A stretch of 59,813 nucleotides of DNA from Paraburkholderia sp. SG-MS1 (lineage in GTDB: Bacteria > Pseudomonadota > Gammaproteobacteria > Burkholderiales > Burkholderiaceae), in assembly GCF_012275575.1 (NCBI RefSeq), contig NZ_NPIH01000282.1:900-60712 (forward strand). Reading direction: 5' to 3'. Positions 51,668 through 59,813 of the stretch are shown here, in pieces; within the stretch, counting starts at the first letter, position 1, and each line of letters opens with the position of its first letter. The position numbers were made by a program, and so were the translations under genes. The notes beneath the pieces were generated by a model, which was not told the origin of the DNA, did not search any database, and worked only from the letters and a program-made list of their open reading frames with translations.

Positions 51668-51891
51668 AACGCATCAGGGTGTAAGCAACAGAAGCAGATG
51701 CATCACATAAATAATCGCGCGGCCACGTCGACCGCGTGAAACAGGAAGTTTTGGGTTGATGCTTGTCCGGTCTTGTCGCTCGCAGCGCAGGCCGGCCAAT
51801 CCGGTATTCCGGGTAAATACAACGAAACCATTTTTTATGGGACCGGCGTAAGTGCTGAAGCACTCACTCCGATCGTAAAAAGGAGACAGTC

Positions 51892-52920
51892 ATGCAATTC
51901 AAAACACGTCGTCATGTCCTGAGTTCGCTCGTATGCGGAGCCGTACTCGCCAGCCTGTCGCTCGCCGCGCCGCTCGCGCACGCCAGCAAGGATCATCCGG
52001 AAATCGGCTTCTGTATCGACGATCTGCGCGTCGAGCGCTGGTCGCGCGATCGTGACTATTTCGTCGCTGCGGCGGAAAAGCTCGGCGCGAAAGTCTCTGT
52101 GCAATCCGCCGACGCGAGCGAAGAACGCCAGATCTCGCAGATCGAAAACCTGATCTCGCGCGGCGTCGACGTGATCGTGATTGTGCCGTTCAATTCGAAG
52201 ACGCTTGGCAACGTGGTTGCCGAAGCGAGGAAGGCGGGCATCAAGGTCGTGTCGTATGACCGCCTGATTCTCGATGCCGATATCGACGCCTACATCTCGT
52301 TCGACAACGAGAAGGTCGGCGAAATGCAGGCTCAAGGCGTCTATGACGTGCGGCCGAAGGGCAACTACTTCCTGCTCGGCGGCGCGCCGACCGACAACAA
52401 CGCGAAGATGTTGCGCGCCGGCCAGCTCAAGGTGCTCAAGCCCGCCATCGACAAGGGCGACATCAAGGTGGTCGGCCAGCAGTGGGTGCCGGAGTGGAGT
52501 GCATCGACGGCGCTGCGCATCATGGAAGATGCACTGACGGCGAACAACAACAAGATCGACGCAGTGGTCGCTTCGAATGACGGCACCGCCGGCGGTGCGA
52601 TTCAGGCGCTGGCCGCGCAGAACCTCGCGGGCAAGGTGCCGATCTCGGGCCAGGATGCTGACCTCGCAGCCGTGAAGCGCGTGGTGGCCGGCACGCAGAC
52701 GATGACGGTCTACAAACCCCTCAAGCTGATCGCGGGCGAAGCGGCGAAGCTCTCGGTGGCGCTGGCGAAGGGCGACAAGCCGGCGTTCAACGCGCAATAC
52801 GACAACGGCAAGAAGAAGGTCGAAACGGTCCTGCTGCAGCCGACCAAGCTGACGAAGGCCAATGTCAACCTCGTCGTCACGGATGGCTTCTACACGCAGG
52901 CGCAGCTCGCGAGCCAATAA
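51892..52920 (+). CDS. xylF: D-xylose ABC transporter substrate-binding protein
   Basis: A periplasmic D-xylose receptor. The 342-residue protein has a signal peptide (about the first 32 residues, ending APLAHAS), the start HPEIGFCIDDLRVERWSRDR, and the ribose/xylose-binding protein fold. Family motifs include NLISRGVDVIVIVPFN, KVVSYDRLI, LLGGAPTDNNA and VVASNDGTAGGAIQAL. GGAG lies before the ATG at 51892. A 224-base space after xylA may carry its own promoter. xylG and xylH follow, giving a complete importer. Confidence 0.94.
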   Translation: MQFKTRRHVLSSLVCGAVLASLSLAAPLAHASKDHPEIGFCIDDLRVERWSRDRDYFVAAAEKLGAKVSVQSADASEERQISQIENLISRGVDVIVIVPFNSKTLGNVVAEARKAGIKVVSYDRLILDADIDAYISFDNEKVGEMQAQGVYDVRPKGNYFLLGGAPTDNNAKMLRAGQLKVLKPAIDKGDIKVVGQQWVPEWSASTALRIMEDALTANNNKIDAVVASNDGTAGGAIQALAAQNLAGKVPISGQDADLAAVKRVVAGTQTMTVYKPLKLIAGEAAKLSVALAKGDKPAFNAQYDNGKKKVETVLLQPTKLTKANVNLVVTDGFYTQAQLASQ

Positions 52921-53017
52921 GACGGAAGACGGGCGCGCTGTGTTGCCACGCTTTCCGGGCCATGGCGCCCGGGGGCGTGATCGAGCACCGGCCCACCTTG
53001 CAGCGAGGCAATAGCGA

Positions 53018-54577
53018 ATGACGCAACCTCTACTGACGATGCGCGGCATCGTCAAAGCTTTTTCGGGCGTGAAAGCGCTCGACGGCATCGACCTGACGGT
53101 CTCGCCGGGCGAGTGCGTCGGCTTGTGCGGCGAAAACGGTGCCGGCAAATCGACATTGATGAAAGTGCTGTCCGGCGTGTATCCGCACGGTACCTGGGAT
53201 GGCGAAATAACCTGGGAAGGCGTGCCGCTAAAGGCCACCGGTGTGCGCGATACCGAACGCGCGGGCATCATCATCATTCACCAGGAGTTGATGCTGGTGC
53301 CGGAGTTGTCGGTCGCGGAGAACATCTTTCTCGGCAATGAGATCACGCTGCCCGGCGGCCGCATGAACTACGCGGCGATGTACCAGCGCGCCGACGAACT
53401 GCTGCGCGACCTCGGTATCAGCGGCATCAACGCCGCGCAGCCGGTGATGAACTACGGCGGCGGTCATCAGCAGTTGATCGAAATCGCGAAGGCGTTGAAC
53501 AAGCGCGCGAAGCTGCTGATTCTCGATGAACCGTCGTCCTCGCTGACTTCGTCGGAAATCAGCATTCTGCTCGACATCGTGCGCGATCTGAAGCAGCGCG
53601 GCATTGCCTGCGTGTACATCTCGCACAAGCTCGACGAAGTGGCGGCGGTGTGCGACACGATCAGCGTGATCCGCGATGGCCGCCATGTCGCGACGGAGCC
53701 GATGCATGCGCTCACCACCGAGCGCATCATCTCGCTGATGGTGGGCCGCGAAATCAAGAACCTGTTTCCACGCGAGCCGCATCCGATCGGCGACGTGATC
53801 TTCGAAGCGCGCAACGTCACCTGTTTCGACGTCACCAACCCGCGCCGCAAGCGGGTAAACGACGTGTCGTTCGCGCTGCGGCGTGGCGAGATTCTCGGCG
53901 TGGCGGGGCTGGTGGGCGCGGGCCGCACGGAGCTGATGCAGGCGATCTTCGGTGCGTATCCCGGCGTGAGCGAGGCGAGCGTGCTGATGGACGGCAAGCC
54001 GCTGAAGATTCGCGCGCCCGACGACGCGATTCGTGCCGGCATCGCGATGGTGCCGGAAGACCGCAAACGTCACGGCATCGTGCCGGGGATGAGCGTCGGC
54101 CACAACATCACGCTCGCGGTGCTCGGACGGTTCGCCTCGGGTGGACGGATCGACTCCGCCGCCGAACTCGACACGATTCATACGGAGATGAAGCGGCTGT
54201 CGGTGCGCGCCGCGCATCCGATGCTGTCGATCGCGAGCCTGTCGGGCGGCAATCAGCAGAAAGCCGTGCTCACGCGCATGCTGCTGACCGATCCGAAGGT
54301 GCTGATCCTCGATGAACCGACGCGCGGCGTCGACGTCGGCGCGAAGTACGAAATCTACAAGCTGATCTTTCAACTGGCGCAGCGCGGCATGTCGATCGTG
54401 ATGGTGTCGTCCGAAATGCCCGAGGTGCTCGGCATCAGCGATCGCGTGCTGGTGATCGGCGAAGGCGAGTTGCGTGGCGACTTCGTCAACGACGGCCTCA
54501 CGCAGGAGGACGTCCTCAGTGCCGCGATCCGTCCCGTGCAGCGATTAACGAACCCTACCGCAGCGAGTGCAGCATGA
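53018..54577 (+). CDS. xylG: D-xylose ABC transporter ATP-binding protein
   Basis: A 519-residue double-ATPase subunit of a sugar importer. The N-terminal cassette has Walker A GENGAGKSTL and Walker B LLILDEPSSSL. The C-terminal cassette begins GVAGLVGAGRTELMQ, with the degenerate Walker A usual in this family. It then has the signature SLSGGNQQKAVL and Walker B VLILDEPTRGVD. The sequence matches XylG. It overlaps xylH by 4 bases and follows xylF by 97 bases. Confidence 0.94.
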   Translation: MTQPLLTMRGIVKAFSGVKALDGIDLTVSPGECVGLCGENGAGKSTLMKVLSGVYPHGTWDGEITWEGVPLKATGVRDTERAGIIIIHQELMLVPELSVAENIFLGNEITLPGGRMNYAAMYQRADELLRDLGISGINAAQPVMNYGGGHQQLIEIAKALNKRAKLLILDEPSSSLTSSEISILLDIVRDLKQRGIACVYISHKLDEVAAVCDTISVIRDGRHVATEPMHALTTERIISLMVGREIKNLFPREPHPIGDVIFEARNVTCFDVTNPRRKRVNDVSFALRRGEILGVAGLVGAGRTELMQAIFGAYPGVSEASVLMDGKPLKIRAPDDAIRAGIAMVPEDRKRHGIVPGMSVGHNITLAVLGRFASGGRIDSAAELDTIHTEMKRLSVRAAHPMLSIASLSGGNQQKAVLTRMLLTDPKVLILDEPTRGVDVGAKYEIYKLIFQLAQRGMSIVMVSSEMPEVLGISDRVLVIGEGELRGDFVNDGLTQEDVLSAAIRPVQRLTNPTAASAA

Positions 54578-55773
54578 CGCCCGACGTTACTTCCCAACGC
54601 GCCGACAACCCCCCGCCGCGAGGCGCGTTCGGCGGCCCGCAGCGTATTCAGCAACTGTTCGCGCGCTACAAGATTCTCGCGTTGCTGATCGCCGTGGCCA
54701 TCATCTGGATTTTCTTTTCGACGCTCACGCATGGCGCGTTCGTCACGCCGCGCAATCTGTCGAACCTGCTGCGGCAGATGTCGATCACCGGCATGCTCGC
54801 GTGCGGCATGGTGTTCGTGATCATCGCCGGTGAAATCGATCTGTCGGTCGGCTCGCTGCTCGGTCTGCTCGGCGGCGTCGCGGCCATCCTCGACGTCAAC
54901 CGGCACTGGCCGATCGGCGTGACCGTGCCGGTGGTGATGCTGCTTGGCGTGCTCGTCGGCATGTTCAACGGCTGGTGGTCGACCTACCGGCGCGTACCGT
55001 CGTTCATCGTCGGGCTCGGCGGGATGCTCGCGTATCGCGGCATTCTGCTCGGCGTGACCGGCGGCTCGACGATCGCCCCGGTCTCGGACAATTTCGTGTT
55101 CGTCGGCCAGGGTTACTTGCCGCGCCTCGCGGGCGATACGCTCGCCGTGGTCCTGTTCGTGCTGCTCGCGTTCCTGACGATTCGGCAGCGCGCCAATCGC
55201 CAGCGTTATCAGTTGCGGGTCGTGCCTATCTGGCAGGACATCGTCAAGGTGGTCGGCGCCGGTGCGATTCTGGCGGGCTTCGTCGCCACGCTCGATCGTT
55301 ACGGCGGCATTCCGGTGCCGGTTCTGCTGCTACTCGCGCTGCTCGGCGTCTTCACGTGGATCGCGACGCAGACCGTGTTCGGCCGGCGCATCTATGCAGT
55401 CGGTTCGAACCTCGAAGCGACGCGTCTGTCGGGCGTCAACACGAACCGTGTGAAACTGGCGATCTTCGCCCTGATGGGACTGATGTGCGCGTTCGCGGGG
55501 ATCGTCAATACCGCGCGGCTCGCGGCCGGCTCGCCGTCGGCGGGCTCGATGGGCGAACTCGATGCGATCGCCGCGTGCTTCATCGGCGGCACGTCGATGC
55601 GCGGCGGCTCCGGCACCGTGTACGGCGCACTGATCGGCGCGCTGGTGATGGCGAGCCTCGACAACGGCATGTCGATGCTCGACGTCGACGCCTACTGGCA
55701 GATGATCGTCAAGGGCAGCATTCTCGTGCTGGCCGTGTGGATCGACGTCGTGTCCGGCTCGAACCGGCGCTGA
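54574..55773 (+). CDS. xylH: D-xylose ABC transporter permease
   Basis: A 399-residue inner-membrane permease of the ribose/xylose (BPD_transp_2) family with about ten hydrophobic spans. Features include VFVIIAGEIDLSVGSLLGLL, the conserved EIDLSVG segment, and the EAA-like region around LMGLMCAFAGIVNTARLAAG. The protein is longer than RbsC because of an extra polar insert (about residues 205-245), as in XylH. The start overlaps xylG (ATGA). A strong hairpin terminator follows. Confidence 0.93.
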   Translation: MTPDVTSQRADNPPPRGAFGGPQRIQQLFARYKILALLIAVAIIWIFFSTLTHGAFVTPRNLSNLLRQMSITGMLACGMVFVIIAGEIDLSVGSLLGLLGGVAAILDVNRHWPIGVTVPVVMLLGVLVGMFNGWWSTYRRVPSFIVGLGGMLAYRGILLGVTGGSTIAPVSDNFVFVGQGYLPRLAGDTLAVVLFVLLAFLTIRQRANRQRYQLRVVPIWQDIVKVVGAGAILAGFVATLDRYGGIPVPVLLLLALLGVFTWIATQTVFGRRIYAVGSNLEATRLSGVNTNRVKLAIFALMGLMCAFAGIVNTARLAAGSPSAGSMGELDAIAACFIGGTSMRGGSGTVYGALIGALVMASLDNGMSMLDVDAYWQMIVKGSILVLAVWIDVVSGSNRR

Positions 55774-55806
55774 TGGGCCGAAGCCGAAACTGAGACTGCA
55801 GCGCCC

Positions 55807-55834
55807 ACAGGGTGCGTCGCCCGACGCACCCTGT
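55807..55834 (+). terminator. Terminator after xylFGH
   Basis: ACAGGGTGCGTCG (55807-55819) and its complement (55822-55834) make a near-continuous 13-bp stem followed by ATTTAA. It lies 34 bases after the xylH stop codon. Confidence 0.8.
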
Positions 55835-56034
55835 ATTTAATGAAACACCCCACGATTAACCCCTTCCCTGCATCAACCGCCTGATCCCCGCCCCGCACCC
55901 CTGCGACTTGAACGCGCAAATTTAAGTCTTCCGCCCACAGCTCCGTCTTATTACTATTCCGCAAAAACACCGCCGCGCGCACAGCCGCGCTTTCGCAGCT
56001 TCCCTGTCACCGTGCAAGCTGATCGAGCCATGTC

Positions 56035-58830
56035 ATGTTAAAGCGCAGAACCTTCCTGCTCGGCGGCGCCGGCGCGGTGGGCGCGTTGCTGGTCGGCTGG
56101 GGGGTGTTGCCGCCGCGTCAGCGGCTGAACACGTCGACGCCGCTGCCCACCCAGGGCTCGCAAGTTGCGCTCAACGGGTGGGTCAAGATCGCCGCCGACA
56201 ACACCGTGACGATCATGATGAGCAAGGCGGAGATGGGGCAGGGCGTGCACACCGGCCTCGCGATGCTGCTCGCCGAGGAACTCGACGCCGACTGGTCGCG
56301 GGTGCGGGTCGAGGACGCGCCGATCGACAGGATCTACAACAGCGTGCAGAACATCATCGACGATCTGCCGTTTCGCCCCGATGACGACAGCGTGGTCAAG
56401 CGCACGACGATCTGGCTCACCCGCAAAGCGGTGCGTGAGGCCGGTACGATGATGACGGGCGGCTCCTCGAGCATCAACGATCTCTGGACGCCGATGCGCG
56501 AGGCCGGCGCGTCGGCGCGCATGATGCTGATCGGCGCGGCGGCCGAGCAATGGAAGGTGCCTGCCGCCGAATGCCGCGCGGAAAATGGCTACGTGCTGCA
56601 CGGGCCGGGCCATAAGGCGAGCTTCGGCGAATTGTCGTCGATGGCTGCGCTGCAGGCGTTCCCGCGCAAGGTGGCGTTGAAGGATCCCGCTGACTTCAAG
56701 CTGATCGGCCAACCCATCCGCCGCATCGAGGCCGCATCGAAGATCAACGGCGCGGCGCGCTTCGGCATCGACGCGCTGCCCGACGGCCTGTTATACGCGG
56801 GCGTCGTGATGTGCCCGACGCTCGGCGGCTCAGTCGCGCATTTCGACGAGACAGCCGCGCGAAAGATGCCGGGCTTTATCAAGGCACTGGCCTTCTCACC
56901 GTATAGCGGCGGCAGCGGCGGCGTCGCGGTGATCGCGGACAACCCGTATCGCGCGATGAATGCGGTCGAGAAGATCGACGTGACCTGGCACGACGGCGCC
57001 GCCGCGACCGTATCGAGCGCGGACGTGGACCGGCGTCTTGTGCAGGCGCTCGACGACAGCGACGGCCACAGCTACTTTCATCGCGGCGACGTCGATGCCG
57101 CCTTGAGTCGCGCGGCGCGTGTCGTCGATGCCGAGTATCACGCGCCGTATCTCGCGCACGGCGCGGTCGAGCCGGTCAATTGCACTGCGCAGGTCGCGGA
57201 CGGCGTGGCCACCGTCTGGGTCTCCACACAAATGCCCGCGCTCGCGCGGCAGCACGTGGCCAACGTGCTCGACATCGACGCCGACAAGGTCGACTTGCAG
57301 ATGCAACTGCTCGGCGGCGCGTTCGGCCGGCGGCTGGAACTCGATTTCATCGTGCAGGCCGCAGTGATTGCGCGCGAAGGCGGGGGACAGCCGGTGCAGA
57401 CCATCTGGTCGCGCGCGCAGGATTTCACGCACGACTTCTATCGGCCCGCGTGCGTGTCGCGGCTCAAGGCCGGCCTCGACGAACACGGCAAAGTGCTCGC
57501 GTGGCGCAGCACGTCGGCGAGTCAGGCGATCGTGCCGGAATCGCTCGCGCGCTACTACGGCATACCGCGCATTCCCATCGACAAGACCACCTGCGAAGGC
57601 GCGTTCGATCAGCCGTACGAATGGCCCGCCGCGCGCGTCGCGCACAAGATCGTCGAGCTGCCGGTGCCGGTGGGCTTCTGGCGCTCGGTCGGCCATTCGC
57701 ACCAGGCGTTCTTCGCCGAGAGCTTCACCGATGAGCTCGCGGCCGCAGCCGGCCAGGACGCGATCGCGTTCCGCGCGGCGCTGCTCGCGGAGCATCCGCG
57801 CCATCTGGCGGTATTGAAGCGTGTCGCCGAGTTGTCGGAGTGGGGACAGCCGATGAAGCCCGCCGCCGACGGTGCGCCGTGTGCGCGCGGTGTCGCGTTG
57901 CACGAGGCGTTCGGCAGTGTGGTTGCGCAGGTGGCGGAGGTGTCGCTCGGGCCGAAGCGGCAGATTCGCGTGCATCGGGTCGTGTGTGTGATCGATTGTG
58001 GACTGCCCGTGAATCCGAACCTGATCTGTCAGCAGATGGAAAGCGGGATCGTGTTCGGTCTGTCCGCTGCGTTGCAGGACGAAATCTCGATCGTCAAGGG
58101 CCAGGTGCAACAGAAGAACTTCGTCGATTTCCCGGTCGTGCGGATGAACGATTGTCCGGTGATCGAAACCGACATCATGCCGAGCCGGATGCACCCGCAA
58201 GGCGTCGGCGAGCCGGCTGTGCCGCCGATCGCACCGGCGGTCGCCAATGCGGTGTTCACGCTGACCGGCACGCGTTTGCGCACGCTCCCGTTGCGGCTCG
58301 AGAAACTGCCCGTCACGGCTTCGAACCCGCAAGGATGCAAGGTCGCGCCGAGACAGCAGGCAAGCAAGGGGTCACTGAACATCAACGGCCGCGCGGTGGC
58401 GGTGCACGCCGAGCCGGACATGCCGCTGCTGTGGGCGCTACGCTGCGAACTCGGCATGACCGGCACCAAGTTCGGCTGCGGCGTGGGGATTTGCGGCGCG
58501 TGCACGATCCATCTGGATGGCGTTGCCTGCCTCGCGTGTCAGACCACGATGTCTTGCGTGGGCTACACGCAGAAAGTCACGACCATCGAAGGCGTGCAGG
58601 GCACCGAAGCACAAGCGTTAAAGGCGGCGTGGATCGATCTGGACGTGGTGCAGTGCGGCTATTGTCAAAGCGCGCAACTGATGGCGGCGTGTGCGCTGCT
58701 CAAGCGCATACCCAATCCGACCGATGCGGATATCGACGCGGCGATGTCGAACATCGTGTGCCGTTGCGGCACGTATCCACGAGTGCGGGCTGCGATTCAC
58801 CAGGCGGCCGCGAAGCGCCGGCTGGCTTGA
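56035..58830 (+). CDS. Single-chain molybdenum hydroxylase with C-terminal [2Fe-2S] domain
   Basis: A 931-residue xanthine-oxidase-family oxidoreductase, most like the isoquinoline 1-oxidoreductase/aldehyde dehydrogenase group. The N-terminus carries a twin-arginine signal (KRRTFLLGGAGAVG), so export to the periplasm is predicted. Residues about 40-770 form the molybdopterin large subunit, with MSKAEMGQGVHTGLAMLLAE, GGAFGRR and the catalytic GVGEPAVPPIAPAVANAVF, including the essential glutamate. Residues about 780-931 are a complete small subunit with two [2Fe-2S] centres (GCGVGICGACTIHLDGVAC and VQCGYCQSAQ with NIVCRCGTYPRVR). In relatives these are separate genes with the Fe-S gene first. 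The substrate and electron acceptor are unknown. Confidence 0.85.
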   Translation: MLKRRTFLLGGAGAVGALLVGWGVLPPRQRLNTSTPLPTQGSQVALNGWVKIAADNTVTIMMSKAEMGQGVHTGLAMLLAEELDADWSRVRVEDAPIDRIYNSVQNIIDDLPFRPDDDSVVKRTTIWLTRKAVREAGTMMTGGSSSINDLWTPMREAGASARMMLIGAAAEQWKVPAAECRAENGYVLHGPGHKASFGELSSMAALQAFPRKVALKDPADFKLIGQPIRRIEAASKINGAARFGIDALPDGLLYAGVVMCPTLGGSVAHFDETAARKMPGFIKALAFSPYSGGSGGVAVIADNPYRAMNAVEKIDVTWHDGAAATVSSADVDRRLVQALDDSDGHSYFHRGDVDAALSRAARVVDAEYHAPYLAHGAVEPVNCTAQVADGVATVWVSTQMPALARQHVANVLDIDADKVDLQMQLLGGAFGRRLELDFIVQAAVIAREGGGQPVQTIWSRAQDFTHDFYRPACVSRLKAGLDEHGKVLAWRSTSASQAIVPESLARYYGIPRIPIDKTTCEGAFDQPYEWPAARVAHKIVELPVPVGFWRSVGHSHQAFFAESFTDELAAAAGQDAIAFRAALLAEHPRHLAVLKRVAELSEWGQPMKPAADGAPCARGVALHEAFGSVVAQVAEVSLGPKRQIRVHRVVCVIDCGLPVNPNLICQQMESGIVFGLSAALQDEISIVKGQVQQKNFVDFPVVRMNDCPVIETDIMPSRMHPQGVGEPAVPPIAPAVANAVFTLTGTRLRTLPLRLEKLPVTASNPQGCKVAPRQQASKGSLNINGRAVAVHAEPDMPLLWALRCELGMTGTKFGCGVGICGACTIHLDGVACLACQTTMSCVGYTQKVTTIEGVQGTEAQALKAAWIDLDVVQCGYCQSAQLMAACALLKRIPNPTDADIDAAMSNIVCRCGTYPRVRAAIHQAAAKRRLA

Positions 58831-58887
58831 TGCCGCCGGCGCGTCCTCAGCAAAGACCGCGCTAGTGCCGGCCGATACCGTACGGAC

Positions 58888-58980
58888 TCAATTCGCCAGC
58901 ATCTCGACCACGGCGACCACCGCCGTGAAGATGCCGATACATCCGCCCAGTGTGACTGCGCCTTGCATGAATGGCGACAT
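58888..58980 (-). CDS. Possible 30-residue single-span membrane protein
   Basis: A 31-codon frame starts at ATG 58980 with GGGG about seven bases upstream and ends at TGA 58888. The peptide begins MSPFMQGAVTLGGCIGIFTA and ends VVAVVEMLAN, a single hydrophobic helix with an acidic residue near the C-terminus. It lies 88 bases downstream of the efflux-factor gene on the same strand, where small efflux-pump partners such as AcrZ are known in other bacteria. That role is a guess; the frame is too short for composition to prove coding. Confidence 0.45.
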   Translation of the reverse strand: MSPFMQGAVTLGGCIGIFTAVVAVVEMLAN

Positions 58981-59068
58981 ACGTGACCCCGTAATGTGTG
59001 GTTGGTGTCGTGTATTTAACCGTAAATGAAAGGCAAAAGAAAGCTAATCAAAAATAATGCGTAAGCAT

Positions 59069-59813
59069 TCAGGGTGTTTTGGCCGCGGTTGCGGTTGCCG
59101 TCGCCGCGGTCGGCTCGGCCTTCGGCGCGGGTGCTGCGGCCTGAGGCGCCGGCACCGCGGGCGCGCTCTGCGCATCCATTTCCCATCCGCCGCCGAGCGC
59201 GAGGAACAGGTTGACCTGGTCGATCGCCACCTGGCCTTCAGCGGTCGCGACCTGAGACTTCACCGAGGTCAGCGTGCGCGTCGCGTCCAGGTCCGAGATG
59301 AAGGACTCGCGCCCGGCGCGATATAGCCGATGCGTTTCATCCGCCGACTCGGTCGCCGACTTCAACGCGGCGCGCAATGATTCGGCGCGTGCGTAGTCGG
59401 AGGCGTAGGTCGCGAGATTGGTTTCGGTCTCGCGCAGCGCGTTCAGCACCACGCCGTCGAATTTCGCGAGCGCCACATCGCTCGACGCCTGCGCCTCACG
59501 CACGCGACCCCGCGCGCCATTGGTGGGGAAGTTCCAGTTGATTAGCGGACCGAACGCCCAACGCGCCGTGGGCAACGTGGGGATGTCCTCGAGAACCCCG
59601 GTATAGCCCGCTGACGCACCGAGGCTGATCGTCGGATACAGCGCTCCCGTGGCGACACCAATGCGCGCCGTCGACGCCGCCAGTTGACGCTCGGCTTCGC
59701 GCACGTCCGGACGGCGCTTGAGCAGCGCGGCGCCGTCGCCGACCGGAATCGGCTGGCGGATTTGCGGCAGACGCTCGCAGGCCAGCACGGCCGGTGGAAG
59801 GTCGGACGGTGCA
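59069..59813 (-). CDS. NodT-type outer-membrane efflux factor, N-terminus beyond window
   Basis: The C-terminal 247 residues of an outer-membrane channel of the TolC/OprM superfamily, NodT subgroup, which pairs with an RND pump and a periplasmic adaptor. Visible hallmarks are PIPVGDGAALLKRRPDVREA, the classic RRPDVR signature before the helical barrel, and GVATGALYPTISLGASAG. The second helical repeat ends VDQVNLFLALGGGWEMD or similar. An Ala/Pro/Thr-rich tail of about 35 residues follows. The frame is open to the window's right edge, so the signal peptide and first repeat are outside. Pump genes presumably lie upstream on this strand. Confidence 0.85.
   Translation of the reverse strand, partial: APSDLPPAVLACERLPQIRQPIPVGDGAALLKRRPDVREAERQLAASTARIGVATGALYPTISLGASAGYTGVLEDIPTLPTARWAFGPLINWNFPTNGARGRVREAQASSDVALAKFDGVVLNALRETETNLATYASDYARAESLRAALKSATESADETHRLYRAGRESFISDLDATRTLTSVKSQVATAEGQVAIDQVNLFLALGGGWEMDAQSAPAVPAPQAAAPAPKAEPTAATATATAAKTP

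Noticed and set aside
56896..58332. 478-residue minus-strand frame opposite the molybdenum hydroxylase
   Set aside because: Arg/His-rich shadow translation without any domain pattern.

Overview
The window looks like a chromosomal segment of a Burkholderia/Paraburkholderia-type betaproteobacterium. This rests on its high G+C, the families present (DUF2782, DUF4148, OmpC-like porins, a ThrB of the choline-kinase fold, a YdiJ-type D-2-hydroxyglutarate dehydrogenase), and the housekeeping order rpsU-yqeY-dnaG-rpoD. No phage, plasmid or CRISPR structure is visible. The only mobile-element trace is a decayed transposase fragment near 30.0 kb.

Layout. 0-5.4 kb: thrB (runs off the left edge), a secreted DUF2782 protein, amn, a two-gene chromate-type transporter, and a LOG-family phosphoribohydrolase whose start codon abuts that of polA. 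5.4-11.6 kb: polA, a type II NADH dehydrogenase-like flavoprotein, a Tat-exported dienelactone hydrolase, and a mercaptopyruvate sulfurtransferase, separated by strong hairpin terminators. 11.8-17.5 kb: a Rieske oxygenase, then the isoprenoid block xseB-ispA-dxs, then folE2, which carries a 2-base frameshift. 17.6-25.6 kb: tsaD, a YhiN-like flavoprotein, the macromolecular-synthesis block rpsU-yqeY-dnaG-rpoD, and an unusual 88-nt tRNA with a CAU anticodon and a long variable arm. 25.6-30.3 kb: 1.7 kb with no convincing gene, two convergent porins, and the transposase relic.

30.3-38.2 kb: an acyl-CoA synthetase, cspA with a small partner protein, a LysE exporter, an H-NS-like gene without a normal start codon, a PBP7-type endopeptidase, and the pcaHG/pcaQ divergon for protocatechuate ring cleavage. 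38.5-47.6 kb: 4-hydroxyphenylpyruvate dioxygenase; a LysR regulator divergent from a two-gene unit of a DUF1338 (HglS-type) 2-oxoadipate dioxygenase and a YdiJ-type D-2-hydroxyglutarate dehydrogenase, which together would take 2-oxoadipate to 2-oxoglutarate; an XRE-cupin regulator; a PEP-mutase/isocitrate-lyase family enzyme; and a DUF4148 protein. 47.7-55.8 kb: a D-xylose locus with galM and xylR on the minus strand and xylA plus the ABC importer xylFGH on the plus strand; no xylB is present. 56.0-59.8 kb: a molybdenum hydroxylase in which the large subunit and the [2Fe-2S] subunit are one polypeptide, a possible 30-residue membrane protein, and the C-terminal part of a NodT-type outer-membrane efflux factor.

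Most of the window is ordinary core and catabolic genome. The observations most worth a second look are the class II-shaped tRNA(CAU) downstream of rpoD, the frameshifted folE2 with its structured leader, the HglS/YdiJ lysine-catabolism pair, the single-chain Mo/Fe-S oxidoreductase, the unannotated 30-residue membrane peptide, and the H-NS-like gene with a lost start codon.
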